The notes: generated by a model from the letters alone, not told the origin. A stretch of 13,160 nucleotides of DNA from Sphingobacterium thalpophilum (GCA_943325255.2 CALPOS020000043.1:1-13160); one strand, 5' to 3'. Positions 6,791 to 13,160 are shown, numbered from the stretch's first letter. Numbers and translations are program-made.

Positions 6791-6895
6791 CTTTGCGTCT
6801 CTGCGCCTCTGCGAGATTTACTCTTACACCATCTGATGATGCAGCTTTTTATCTTTGCGTACCTTGCGTATACCTTAGCGCACTTTGCGGTAAAA
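6791..6895. repeat. CTTTGCG-type tandem repeat block
   Basis: Two sub-arrays are visible. At 6791-6814 three 8-base units read CTTTGCGT, CTCTGCGC, CTCTGCGA. At 6853-6892 four 9- to 11-base units read CTTTGCGTA, CCTTGCGTATA, CCTTAGCGCA, CTTTGCGGTA. They are separated by 38 bases. The block ends at the stop codon of the cupin gene on the minus strand. Similar 'CGCAGAGGCGCAGAGACGCAAAG' sequences occur, from memory, in many Bacteroidota and cyanobacterial intergenic regions; their function is unknown. Confidence 0.6.
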
Positions 6896-7258
6896 TCACT
6901 CCTCCCGATGCACTTTACTAAAATCAAAAGCGGGATTGCAAATGGCGATATATTCGCACGGCTCGTCAAACGGGTTGGAATATTGTACGCGGGTGTTTTT
7001 CTGGATGTGAATGGATTGCCCTTTTTCTAAAATCACCACCTCGTCTTCAATAATAAATTGCTTTTTCCCTGAAATAATATAGGTATATTCATCAAATTCC
7101 GGCGTTTGAAAAGGTTCGCTCCAATGCGGTGGTGCTATCATGTGCGCAATGGAAATATTCGGGTTTTTGGTCGTTGCTAAACCGTGATGCTCTTCTATGA
7201 GTTTGCCATCGTTGGTAGGAACGATGAAGGGTGATTTTTGCAGGGTGTATTTTTTCAT
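6896..7258 (-). CDS. Small single-domain cupin protein
   Basis: A 120-residue protein that is one cupin beta-barrel. Motif 1 is centred on APPHWSEPFQTPEFDEYTYIISG (split here as H45, W46, E57, G64), and motif 2 on GQSIHIQKN then RVQYSNPF (80-97). H45 and E57 are candidate metal ligands, but the HxH pair is reduced to one histidine and the motif 2 histidine is Q92. Metal binding may therefore be atypical or absent, and a sensory or sugar/small-molecule binding role is as likely as catalysis. There is no signal peptide, so it is cytoplasmic. It is convergent with kmo and alone on its strand. It is too short and lacks the residues of 3-hydroxyanthranilate dioxygenase, the cupin of the kynurenine pathway. 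Family sure, function unknown. Confidence 0.85.
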   Translation of the reverse strand: MKKYTLQKSPFIVPTNDGKLIEEHHGLATTKNPNISIAHMIAPPHWSEPFQTPEFDEYTYIISGKKQFIIEDEVVILEKGQSIHIQKNTRVQYSNPFDEPCEYIAICNPAFDFSKVHREE

Positions 7259-7531
7259 GGTTTTAGAGAAAAGAGTTATAGAAACAAGAGCCGATATTTT
7301 TTATAATTTCACCTTATTACAAGAAATGTGTCGAATCTAAAATTAAAATGTTGTTGCCTAATATAAAGTTTATGGTATGAATTAAAATTCGTTAAACAGC
7401 TGATTTAGGGTTGATTTTTAACATTGTACCGCGTACGACCCGCACCTTAATCTTAAAGCGAAGCTGTCTATAGATCAAATAATCCACAATTGATTAAAGA
7501 AAATAATAACTCACAAACCAAGAATAATCAA

Positions 7532-7702
7532 CTACTTTCTCGAAAATTCACTCAAAGTACAAAAAAGCGAAACGAACAAAACGCTCACTTTTAGTTTAGT
7601 AACAACTGCTATGTCGAGAATAGCCGAGCCCAAAAGTATACTTTCACCTTTCGAATTATAGCCATCCACGATTGCGGTTATAAATGCAGTTTTTTTCGAC
7701 AT
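7532..7702 (-). pseudogene. Truncated 5' fragment resembling a HerA-like (DUF853) ATPase gene
   Basis: The 56-residue frame opens MSKKTAFITAIVDGYNSKGE and continues SILLGSAILD. This is close to the usual N-terminus of DUF853/HerA-like ATPases in Bacteroidota as I remember it (a GY..KG.SI.LG.A.LD pattern before the Walker A region). After about residue 45 the resemblance ends in a hydrophobic and unrelated tail, and no Walker motifs follow. The likely reading is that the body of the gene has been deleted and only the start remains. Alternatively it is a chance or genuine small protein. An in-frame ATG also exists at 7726. Confidence 0.35.
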
Positions 7703-7846
7703 CACTTTTTTGTTTTGAATGTGCAAGATAATTTTTTTGCAAATAGTATTTTAAGTTTCTATAAAAAGTTCTGTTGAAATTTAAAGAAGGTAAAATTTTA
7801 GTTGTTTTGCACTTTCGTAATACTTTATAAACTGATGTTGAGTTAT

Positions 7847-7972
7847 TTACTCAATTGTCGAGATAGACAAAGCTGAAATCTCATCGTAGGCTTGTCGATT
7901 TGCATAGGACGAGTCCAGCAAAATCAACGTTTTCGAACCCTTATCAATTAAAGTAAAAAAAGTTTTTTTATT
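7847..7972 (-). pseudogene. Open coding-like fragment without start codon
   Basis: Read on the minus strand, 41 codons are open between two stops, and the last 30 have protein-like composition: GSKTLILLDSSYANRQAYDE then ISALSISTIE. There is no ATG, and no relation to neighbours. It faintly recalls the plug region of TonB-dependent receptors (LI(L/V)(I/L)D...I..I..STIE), but the usual glycine after the aspartate is missing. It may be a gene remnant or chance. Confidence 0.2.
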
Positions 7973-7985
7973 TCAACTAAAAAAT

Positions 7986-7993
7986 TAAATTTG
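7986..7993 (+). promoter_or_regulatory. -10 element of the exbB-tonB operon
   Basis: TAAATTTG matches TAnnTTTG exactly, preceded by a run of seven T (7963-7969) in the -33 area. The predicted leader to the exbB ATG is about 55-60 bases and A/T-rich. I could not see a convincing Fur box. Confidence 0.6.
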
Positions 7994-8057
7994 CTCCTAT
8001 TCAAGTTTAAATACAATTAAAACTAATAAATCATTAAAACTATTAAAAATTAAGAAA

Positions 8058-8876
8058 ATGGCAAACGTTAAAAAAGAAAGTGGTTCAAAAGGAGGAGATA
8101 TGTTCTCAGGAATTGTAATCGTCGCATGTATTTTTGTGGGATGGATTATTTGGAATTTCATTATGGGTAGTGGTTCTAACTTTGAAGGCGGAGTAAACAC
8201 TGGGCATCCACTTCCAGGGAATTATTTGGCGATGGTATATAAAGGAGGGCCAATCGTACCTGTTTTGATGGGATTATTGTTGATGGTAATCGTATTTTCT
8301 TTTGAGCGTTATATGGTAATAACGAAAGCTGCTGGAAAAGGTAACTTAGATCAGTATATGAAAAACATCACTGCTAGTGTTACTAAAGGTGATATTGATG
8401 GTGCTTTAGCAGCATGTGACAAACAACAAGGATCAGTAGCTAACGCAATTAGATCTGCATTGGTGAAGTACCAAGAAGTTAAGAAAGAAGGTTTGGATAG
8501 CGAAGCAGCTGCTGAAACCATTCACAAAGAAATTGAAGAAGCTACTTCATTAGAAATGCCAATGTTAGAAAAACACATGACCATACTTTCAACTTTAGTT
8601 TCTTTAGGAACTTTGGCGGGATTGTTAGGAACGGTAACAGGGATGATTAAAGCGTTTGGAGCTTTGGCTTCTGCAGGAACTCCTGACCAAGCATTGTTGG
8701 CAAATGGTATTTCTGAAGCGTTAATCAATACTGCTACTGGTATTTCTACTTCTGCATTGTCAATTATAGCTTACAACTTTTTTACTTCTAAAATTGATAC
8801 TTTGACTTATTCAATTGATGAAGCGGGATCAACGATAGTGAATACTTACAGACACTTCAGAGGTTCGAAAAACTAA
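8058..8876 (+). CDS. exbB: ExbB/TolQ/MotA-family proton channel subunit
   Basis: The inner-membrane stator subunit which, with ExbD, uses the proton gradient to energise TonB. The 272-residue protein has hydrophobic segments near 16-37, 63-84, 176-202 and 217-243. The first is an additional N-terminal helix compared with the three-helix E. coli ExbB. The MotA/TolQ/ExbB domain is clear in GTLAGLLGTVTGMIKAFGAL (184-203) and ISEALINTATGISTSALSI (218-236). T192 and T225 occupy the places of the conserved pore threonines. The cytoplasmic loop is roughly 88-175. The ATG at 8058 is preceded by AAGAAA, a normal context here. It is the first gene of the operon, followed by exbD after 66 bases. Confidence 0.94.
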   Translation: MANVKKESGSKGGDMFSGIVIVACIFVGWIIWNFIMGSGSNFEGGVNTGHPLPGNYLAMVYKGGPIVPVLMGLLLMVIVFSFERYMVITKAAGKGNLDQYMKNITASVTKGDIDGALAACDKQQGSVANAIRSALVKYQEVKKEGLDSEAAAETIHKEIEEATSLEMPMLEKHMTILSTLVSLGTLAGLLGTVTGMIKAFGALASAGTPDQALLANGISEALINTATGISTSALSIIAYNFFTSKIDTLTYSIDEAGSTIVNTYRHFRGSKN

Positions 8877-8942
8877 GATACAACCATATTTAAGAGAATG
8901 ACTTTTTTGTTTTTCTCAGTAAATAGTAAATAAATTATAAAT

Positions 8943-9557
8943 ATGGCTAATGTAAAAATGTCCAAAAAGGCAGCGTCAATCGACATGACAGCGATGTGTG
9001 ATGTGGCTTTCTTGTTGCTTACGTTTTTTATTTTAACAGCAACAGCTAAGCAACCTGAGCCCATGTCCGTGGATACGCCCGCTTCAACGGTGCAGACAAA
9101 ATTGCCTGAGACCGATTTAGCAACACTTACCGTGGGAAGAGGAAAGGTGTTTTTTGACTTGAAAGGAAGAGAAGTTCGTAAGAGAGCACTCGAATTGATG
9201 GGTCAAAAATACCAGGTAACTTTTTCAGATCAAGAAGCAGAAAAGTTTGCTATTATGGAAGGTTTTGGAGTTCCAATCCAAAATTTGAAAGCGATTATTG
9301 CAATGAAAAGTGCCGACCGAAATAAAACGGATCTGCAACCTGGCGTTCCAAAGGATTCTTTGGATAACCAATTAGCAGATTGGATTCAGAATGCACGTAT
9401 TGCCAATATCGAAGTAAACGACAAAGAATTGCAAATCGCTATCAAAGGAGATGCAAAGGAAGAATATCCAGCGATTAGAAAAATCATGGATATTTTGCAA
9501 GACCAGAAAATCAATAGTTTTAATTTGGTTACTGGTTTACGAGGAAAAGATTTTTAA
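8943..9557 (+). CDS. exbD: ExbD/TolR-family biopolymer transporter, first copy
   Basis: A 204-residue single-pass inner-membrane protein: a short cytoplasmic start, one helix (about 18-36) and a periplasmic domain. The key proton-carrying aspartate is D20 in MTAMCDVAFLLLTFFIL, equivalent to E. coli ExbD D25. The periplasmic part is longer than in E. coli ExbD (141 residues), with extra sequence around residues 73-140 containing an FSDQEAEKFAIMEGFG segment, before the C-terminal alpha/beta unit ending with IMDILQDQKINSFNLVTG. It forms the motor with ExbB and probably pairs with the second ExbD just downstream (17 bases away). The tandem arrangement is typical of Bacteroidota. Confidence 0.93.
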   Translation: MANVKMSKKAASIDMTAMCDVAFLLLTFFILTATAKQPEPMSVDTPASTVQTKLPETDLATLTVGRGKVFFDLKGREVRKRALELMGQKYQVTFSDQEAEKFAIMEGFGVPIQNLKAIIAMKSADRNKTDLQPGVPKDSLDNQLADWIQNARIANIEVNDKELQIAIKGDAKEEYPAIRKIMDILQDQKINSFNLVTGLRGKDF

Positions 9558-9574
9558 TATATAAAAAATAGAAA

Positions 9575-10165
9575 ATGGCTGAATTAAATACGGGCGATGG
9601 CGGCGGTAAGAAAGGCAGTAAGAAAGTAAGAAGTAAGAAACAGAACTCCAAAGTAGATTTGACTGCGATGGTTGATTTGGCTTTCTTGTTAATTACATTC
9701 TTCATGTTGACAACCTCCCTGTCTAAACCACAGTCTATGGATTTAGGATTACCTGATAAGGAAGATGATCCAAATAAAGACAAGCCGGTAAAAGTGGACG
9801 AAAATCGAACTATGACTATTTTATTGGGAGATAACAACCAAATTAAGTATTACATGGGTTTATTGGCAACGCCAAAAATAGCTCCTAAAGAAAGTGCTTA
9901 CGGTAAAGAAGGGATTCGTAAAGTTTTATTGAAAGAAAAAGAAGAAGTTATAAAATATACTGGAAATAAAAACAAAGGTTTGATTGTAATTATTAAACCA
10001 AGTAATAAATCCAATTACCGAAATTTGGTTGACATACTCGATGAGATGGCTATTGTAGATGTGCCTACCTATGCTATTGTTAACGATTATAGCCCAGAAG
10101 AGAAAAAATTAATAGGTGTTGGCGCTGATACAGCTCCAGCTGCGGCAGAAACGGCTGCTCCTTAA
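9575..10165 (+). CDS. exbD: ExbD/TolR-family biopolymer transporter, second copy
   Basis: A 196-residue paralogue of the preceding gene with a basic, lysine-rich cytoplasmic start (residues 11-26), a helix at about 33-50 and a periplasmic domain. D34 in LTAMVDLAFLLITFFML is the conserved membrane aspartate, so both ExbD copies keep proton-transfer capacity. The periplasmic region differs from copy 1: an acidic linker (58-76), the segment RTMTILLGDNNQIKYYMG (78-95) and NYRNLVDILDEMAIVDVPTY (147-166). The tail is alanine- and proline-rich (186-196). Two different ExbD proteins could form a heterodimer inside the ExbB ring. TonB follows 30 bases downstream. Confidence 0.93.
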   Translation: MAELNTGDGGGKKGSKKVRSKKQNSKVDLTAMVDLAFLLITFFMLTTSLSKPQSMDLGLPDKEDDPNKDKPVKVDENRTMTILLGDNNQIKYYMGLLATPKIAPKESAYGKEGIRKVLLKEKEEVIKYTGNKNKGLIVIIKPSNKSNYRNLVDILDEMAIVDVPTYAIVNDYSPEEKKLIGVGADTAPAAAETAAP

Positions 10166-10195
10166 GTATTTAATCTAATTAAAAGTAAATAAAAA

Positions 10196-10987
10196 ATGAA
10201 ATTAGATTTATTAAATAGTCAATGGCTTGAAATCGTATTTGAAGGAAGAAATAAAAAATACGGTGCGTATGAATTGAGAAAGTCAAATTCAAAAACTTCC
10301 ACCAAAGCTTTTATCATTGGTGCGATTGTATTTGCATTCTTGGTGAGTTTACCCATGTTGGCAAAGTTGATTCCTGATGCGTCAGATGATGATGCCAGTT
10401 TGGATAAGAAAATTGTAACGGTTAAATTACCGCCAAAAGAGAAACCAAAAGAGAATCTTCCACCGCCACCGCCACCGCCACCAAAGGTTGACCAGGTAAA
10501 ATTTGTTAAGCCAGTAGTTGCAAAAGCGGAGGAAGTAGTAGAAGAACCACCTAAAATCAAAGAGATTGTTGATAAGAAATTAGGTGCAGAAACAATCAAA
10601 GGAGATCCAGATGCTGAATTAACAGTAGAGCCTGTTGGTAATGGACCAAAAGATGTAGTGGAGGAAGATAACAATATCTATAATACTGCTGGTATTGAAT
10701 TGAAACCTGATTTTCCGGGTGGAATGGAAAAATTCTACAAGTACGTAGGTAAGAACTATCAAGTGCCAGAAGAAGAAGGACTAAAAGGGAAAGTTTTCGT
10801 TTCTTTTGTCGTTGAAAAAGATGGTTCTTTAACAGACATAAAGGTAATTCGTGATATTGGATATGGTACAGGTAAAGAAGCAATTCGAGTGCTTAAATCT
10901 TGTCCAAAATGGAATCCGGGAGAACAAAATGGTAAAAAAGTACGTGTTCTCTACTCTTTACCAATTAGCATTCAATCAGCAGAATAA
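10196..10987 (+). CDS. tonB: TonB energy transducer
   Basis: A 263-residue protein linking the ExbB-ExbD motor to outer-membrane receptors. Domains in order: a cytoplasmic stretch of about 35 residues with the motif GRNKKYGAYELRKSN (17-31) typical of Bacteroidota TonB proteins, one membrane helix (about 38-56), a linker beginning at about 60 with eight prolines in a row (89-96) and EEVVEEPP/VVEE acidic stretches, and a C-terminal TonB domain (about 170-260) with FPGGMEKFYKYVGKNYQVP, GKVFVSFVVEKDGSLTDIKV and the C-terminal KVRVLYSLPISI strand. E. coli TonB lacks the cytoplasmic motif. Its stop codon overlaps the next start by one base (TAATG), so the downstream small gene is probably translated with it. 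Confidence 0.95.
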   Translation: MKLDLLNSQWLEIVFEGRNKKYGAYELRKSNSKTSTKAFIIGAIVFAFLVSLPMLAKLIPDASDDDASLDKKIVTVKLPPKEKPKENLPPPPPPPPKVDQVKFVKPVVAKAEEVVEEPPKIKEIVDKKLGAETIKGDPDAELTVEPVGNGPKDVVEEDNNIYNTAGIELKPDFPGGMEKFYKYVGKNYQVPEEEGLKGKVFVSFVVEKDGSLTDIKVIRDIGYGTGKEAIRVLKSCPKWNPGEQNGKKVRVLYSLPISIQSAE

Positions 10988-11223
10988 TGCTTAAAAAAAT
11001 CGTTGTTAATTTCAAGAAGAAATCGCTAAAAGAGCGGTTTCTTCTCGTTATAGGAATGTTGTTTTTCCTCCTTTATTTGGTATTGGGATTGATTCTCGTT
11101 TTTTGGAAAACGATGCCAATCAATATGGAACCAAATTACAGAATAGCATTTGGTGTACTCTTGATTGTGTATGCGTATATTCGATTTACACGTTTTTTTG
11201 CTAATCAGACAGAAGAATTATGA
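10987..11223 (+). CDS. Small two-helix membrane protein, unknown function
   Basis: 78 residues with a strongly basic start (KKIVVNFKKKSLKER) and two hydrophobic segments at about 17-41 and 52-70, predicted to sit in the inner membrane. I do not recognise a family. The start overlaps the tonB stop by one base and its own stop overlaps the next start by four bases (ATGA), so it is translationally coupled on both sides. That coupling, rather than its sequence, suggests it is real and that it works with the TonB complex or the lipoprotein encoded next, for example as an accessory subunit; this is inference. Confidence 0.75.
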   Translation: MLKKIVVNFKKKSLKERFLLVIGMLFFLLYLVLGLILVFWKTMPINMEPNYRIAFGVLLIVYAYIRFTRFFANQTEEL

Positions 11224-12137
11224 GACGATATTTTTCCATCATTTTTTTTGTTTTCATGCTTTTTCTCCTCATTAAATGTAAACAAGGTAATGCGGATTCA
11301 AAAAAAGAAACTATTATCCAAGGAGAAACTACAGTGGTAATTGATGAGTCTTTAACACCCATTGTTGAAGATTTAGTGCAGATTTTCGAAAGTAAGTATA
11401 ACGCAAAAATTAATATTGTATCCAAGTCGGAAGCCGAAGTAATTCAGGCATTAGCGAAGGATACGTCGAGGATTGCAATTTTGTGCAGACCATTAAACAA
11501 AGAGGAAGTCACATTCTTTAATTCCAAGAAAATTTATCCAAAAACAACACCATTTGCAAAAGACGCAATTGCTTTTATTGTGAATAAGAATACTAAAGAC
11601 ACCTTAATTACGTTGAAGGAAGTCACTGATTTTATGAAAGGCAATAGGTCGACAAAAATCAAGGGACTGGTGTTTGATAATCTCAATTCAAGTACGGTAA
11701 GATACGTAAGTGAATTGGCAGGTATAAAAAATATTCCGACCGAGAATGTATTTTCATTCAAGACAAACAATGAAGTCATAAATTATGTGGCAGAAAATAA
11801 TGGAATAATTGGAGTTGTTGGAATAAATTATATCTTTGAGCCCTCTGAAAAAGTAGCAAATAGTATTCGGAAAATCAATGTTCTTAATGTTCTAAATACA
11901 GTTGACAGTCAGTATTATAGCCCAACACAAAATAACTTGGGTGAAGGTACTTATCCTTTGGCACGCGAATTGTTTGTCGTCAACGCACAAGGATACGATG
12001 GATTGGGAATGGGATTTTCTTCCTTTATAGCGGGAGAAATAGGTCAGAGAATTATTCTTAAATCAGGCTTGTTACCTTACAAAGTTCCATCCAGAAAAAT
12101 TAGAATACGAAATACAATCAACAATGACAAAAAGTAA
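11220..12137 (+). CDS. PstS-like substrate-binding lipoprotein
   Basis: A 305-residue protein with a lipoprotein signal: basic MRRY, a hydrophobic core, then the lipobox-like LLIKC, giving C20 as the lipid-attached residue. The mature part is a PstS/PBP-like-2 domain: TVVIDESLTPIVEDLVQIFE (38-57), FDNLNSSTVRYV (152-163) in place of the phosphate-binding SGT loop, GTYPLARELFVV (243-254) and GFSSFIAGEIGQRI then LKSGLLP (265-286), the usual C-terminal hallmarks. No pstC, pstA or pstB is present, so it is not an ordinary phosphate importer component. It sits in the TonB operon with a 4-base overlap at its start. The ligand may be phosphate or another anion; the binding loop differs from canonical PstS. 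Family confident, role inferred from context. Confidence 0.88.
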   Translation: MRRYFSIIFFVFMLFLLIKCKQGNADSKKETIIQGETTVVIDESLTPIVEDLVQIFESKYNAKINIVSKSEAEVIQALAKDTSRIAILCRPLNKEEVTFFNSKKIYPKTTPFAKDAIAFIVNKNTKDTLITLKEVTDFMKGNRSTKIKGLVFDNLNSSTVRYVSELAGIKNIPTENVFSFKTNNEVINYVAENNGIIGVVGINYIFEPSEKVANSIRKINVLNVLNTVDSQYYSPTQNNLGEGTYPLARELFVVNAQGYDGLGMGFSSFIAGEIGQRIILKSGLLPYKVPSRKIRIRNTINNDKK

Positions 12138-12153
12138 AATTAAATTGGAAATC

Positions 12154-13160
12154 ATGAAAAGCAATAACGTTTTTAGTATTCTATTGCTGCTAATAGCAAC
12201 GCTAACAAATGCGCAAGATATAGAACTTGCTAAAAAAGCCATTGATGCAGAGCAATATGAAAAGGCAAAAGCAATTTTAAAAACGATTGTACAATCCAAA
12301 CCAGGAAATGGTAAGGCTACTTTTTTTCTAGGCAATGTTTATCTTAAACAAAACATTGAAGATTCTGCTAAAATTTACTTTCAAAAAGGGTTAACTGCAA
12401 GTGAAAGCGCAAAATGGAATAACATTGGTTTAGGTCAAATGGACTTAAACAATGGTAATGCAATGGCTGCACAAGCTAATTTTGATTTGGTGACGAAAGA
12501 TTTGAAGAAAAAAGACATCGAAGAGTATTTTTATATTGCAAAAGCCTATATGAATGCTGATAAACCAGATTATAAAACGGCATTGACTTACCTCAATAAA
12601 GCCAAAGCAATAAACCCTACAGATGCTACAATTCAATTGGGATTGGGAGATGCATTCTACGGAGACAAAAATCAGAATGAATCATACGCCGCCTATCGAA
12701 ATGCTTATCAAACAGACCCAACATTAATCCGAGCAAAAATGCAATTGGGTGTCTTACTTAAAGGTGCCAAATCATATACCGAGGCTGTAAAAGCGCTTTA
12801 TGAAGTAGTTGATATCAATCCAGCTTATGGTCCAGTGTATAGAGAATTAGCTGAAACCTACTACTATTGGGGTGCTAATACTGGTAGTTCAAACATGAAA
12901 ATTAATATTGTTGAATCTAAAGGAAGTCCAGCAATTGTATTCACACCAAGCTACGCCAATTGTATAGCAAAAGCTTTAAGCTTTTATGAAAAGTATATGG
13001 AATTGACGGATTACTCTCTAACTTCACGCATGCGTCACGCTGACTTTTTGATCTTAGCCAAAGATTATAAAGCGCTAGAAGTAGAGGCAAATAAAATGAA
13101 GGAGTTAGACAAAGTTAATCCAAGAATACTTCGTTATTTGGGTTATTCCGCTTATGAAAA
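12154..13160 (+). CDS. TPR-repeat periplasmic protein (3' end outside window)
   Basis: At least 335 residues, open to the end of the window. An N-terminal signal peptide MKSNNVFSILLLLIATLTNA is followed by Gln-Asp, and then successive TPR-like helix pairs: IELAKKAIDAEQYEKAKAIL, GKATFFLGNVYLKQNIEDSA, KWNNIGLGQMDLNNGNAMAA, EYFYIAKAYMNADKPDYKTA, IQLGLGDAFYGDKNQNESYA and RAKMQLGVLLKGAKSYTEAV. A non-repeat insert at about 250-270 (WGANTGSSNMKINIVESKGS) interrupts the array. I chose the ATG at 12154 because it gives a clean signal peptide; an in-frame ATG at 12124 would overlap the previous gene by 14 bases and add ten hydrophilic residues. As the last visible gene of the operon it probably acts in the periplasm as a scaffold for the TonB-linked proteins, by inference. 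Confidence 0.85.
   Translation, partial: MKSNNVFSILLLLIATLTNAQDIELAKKAIDAEQYEKAKAILKTIVQSKPGNGKATFFLGNVYLKQNIEDSAKIYFQKGLTASESAKWNNIGLGQMDLNNGNAMAAQANFDLVTKDLKKKDIEEYFYIAKAYMNADKPDYKTALTYLNKAKAINPTDATIQLGLGDAFYGDKNQNESYAAYRNAYQTDPTLIRAKMQLGVLLKGAKSYTEAVKALYEVVDINPAYGPVYRELAETYYYWGANTGSSNMKINIVESKGSPAIVFTPSYANCIAKALSFYEKYMELTDYSLTSRMRHADFLILAKDYKALEVEANKMKELDKVNPRILRYLGYSAYE

Larger units (their letters stand above)
7259..8057. other. Long intergenic region with gene remnants and the exbB promoter
   Basis: About 800 bases without an intact recognisable gene. From 7259 to 7531 I see no conserved motif, only the presumed cupin promoter area and a small GC-richer patch around 7430-7445. From 7532 to 7702 lies a reading frame that looks like a truncated HerA-like gene on the minus strand. 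From 7847 to 7972 is a second minus-strand open fragment without a start. The exbB promoter begins at about 7963. Confidence 0.6.

Noticed and set aside
6836..7030. Plus-strand reading frame over the repeat block and cupin
   Set aside because: It runs through the CTTTGCG repeats and then antisense to the cupin gene; composition is not protein-like.
6896..7258. Cupin gene as 3-hydroxyanthranilate 3,4-dioxygenase completing the kynurenine pathway
   Set aside because: At 120 residues it is much shorter than that enzyme (about 175-290), lacks its iron-ligand pattern, and is on the opposite strand.
10219..10883. Minus-strand reading frames over tonB
   Set aside because: They are antisense shadows of the proline-rich and AT-rich tonB coding sequence with low-complexity translations such as poly-glycine.
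11220..12137. Part of a phosphate ABC transporter operon
   Set aside because: No pstC, pstA, pstB or phoU follows; the next gene is a TPR protein and the upstream genes are the TonB motor.

Overview
The window looks like a chromosomal segment of a Flavobacterium-like member of the Bacteroidota. Evidence: AT-rich spacers, A-rich stretches instead of Shine-Dalgarno sites before start codons, several exact matches to the Bacteroidota -10 promoter motif TAnnTTTG, a TonB with the phylum-typical cytoplasmic motif (R/N)KKYGAYELR, and the dispersed intergenic repeats usual in these genomes. I saw no rRNA, tRNA, CRISPR array, transposase or phage gene.

Region 1 (1-788): a minus-strand SIMPL/DUF541 envelope protein, its end flanked by a short heptad repeat. 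Region 2 (830-6604) holds two kynurenine-pathway genes on the plus strand: kynureninase (1028-2302) and kynurenine 3-monooxygenase (5264-6604). Between them lie an arginase/agmatinase-family hydrolase (2436-3527) and an AmtB-type ammonium transporter (3742-5052). A strong terminator and separate promoters show that these are at least three transcription units. Together KMO and a 3-hydroxykynurenine-type kynureninase would turn kynurenine into 3-hydroxyanthranilate plus alanine. The formamidase, 3-hydroxyanthranilate dioxygenase and dioxygenase for tryptophan are not in the window. The hydrolase releases urea or ammonia from an unproven substrate, which may explain the ammonium transporter beside it.

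Region 3 (6605-8057): a small minus-strand cupin gene embedded in repeat-rich, mostly noncoding DNA. The kmo gene is bracketed by two inverted copies of a hairpin repeat. Tandem CTTTGCG-like units abut the cupin stop codon, and a decayed 5' fragment resembling a HerA-like/DUF853 ATPase gene lies at 7532-7702.

Region 4 (8058-13160, running off the end): one long operon, exbB - exbD - exbD - tonB - small two-helix membrane protein - PstS-like lipoprotein - TPR protein. The first four encode a proton-driven motor and its periplasm-spanning transducer for outer-membrane TonB-dependent receptors. The last three are tightly linked (the first two junctions are 1- and 4-base overlaps) and are the least understood part of the window: a solute-binding-type lipoprotein without an ABC transporter and a periplasmic TPR protein, both probably working with the TonB machine.
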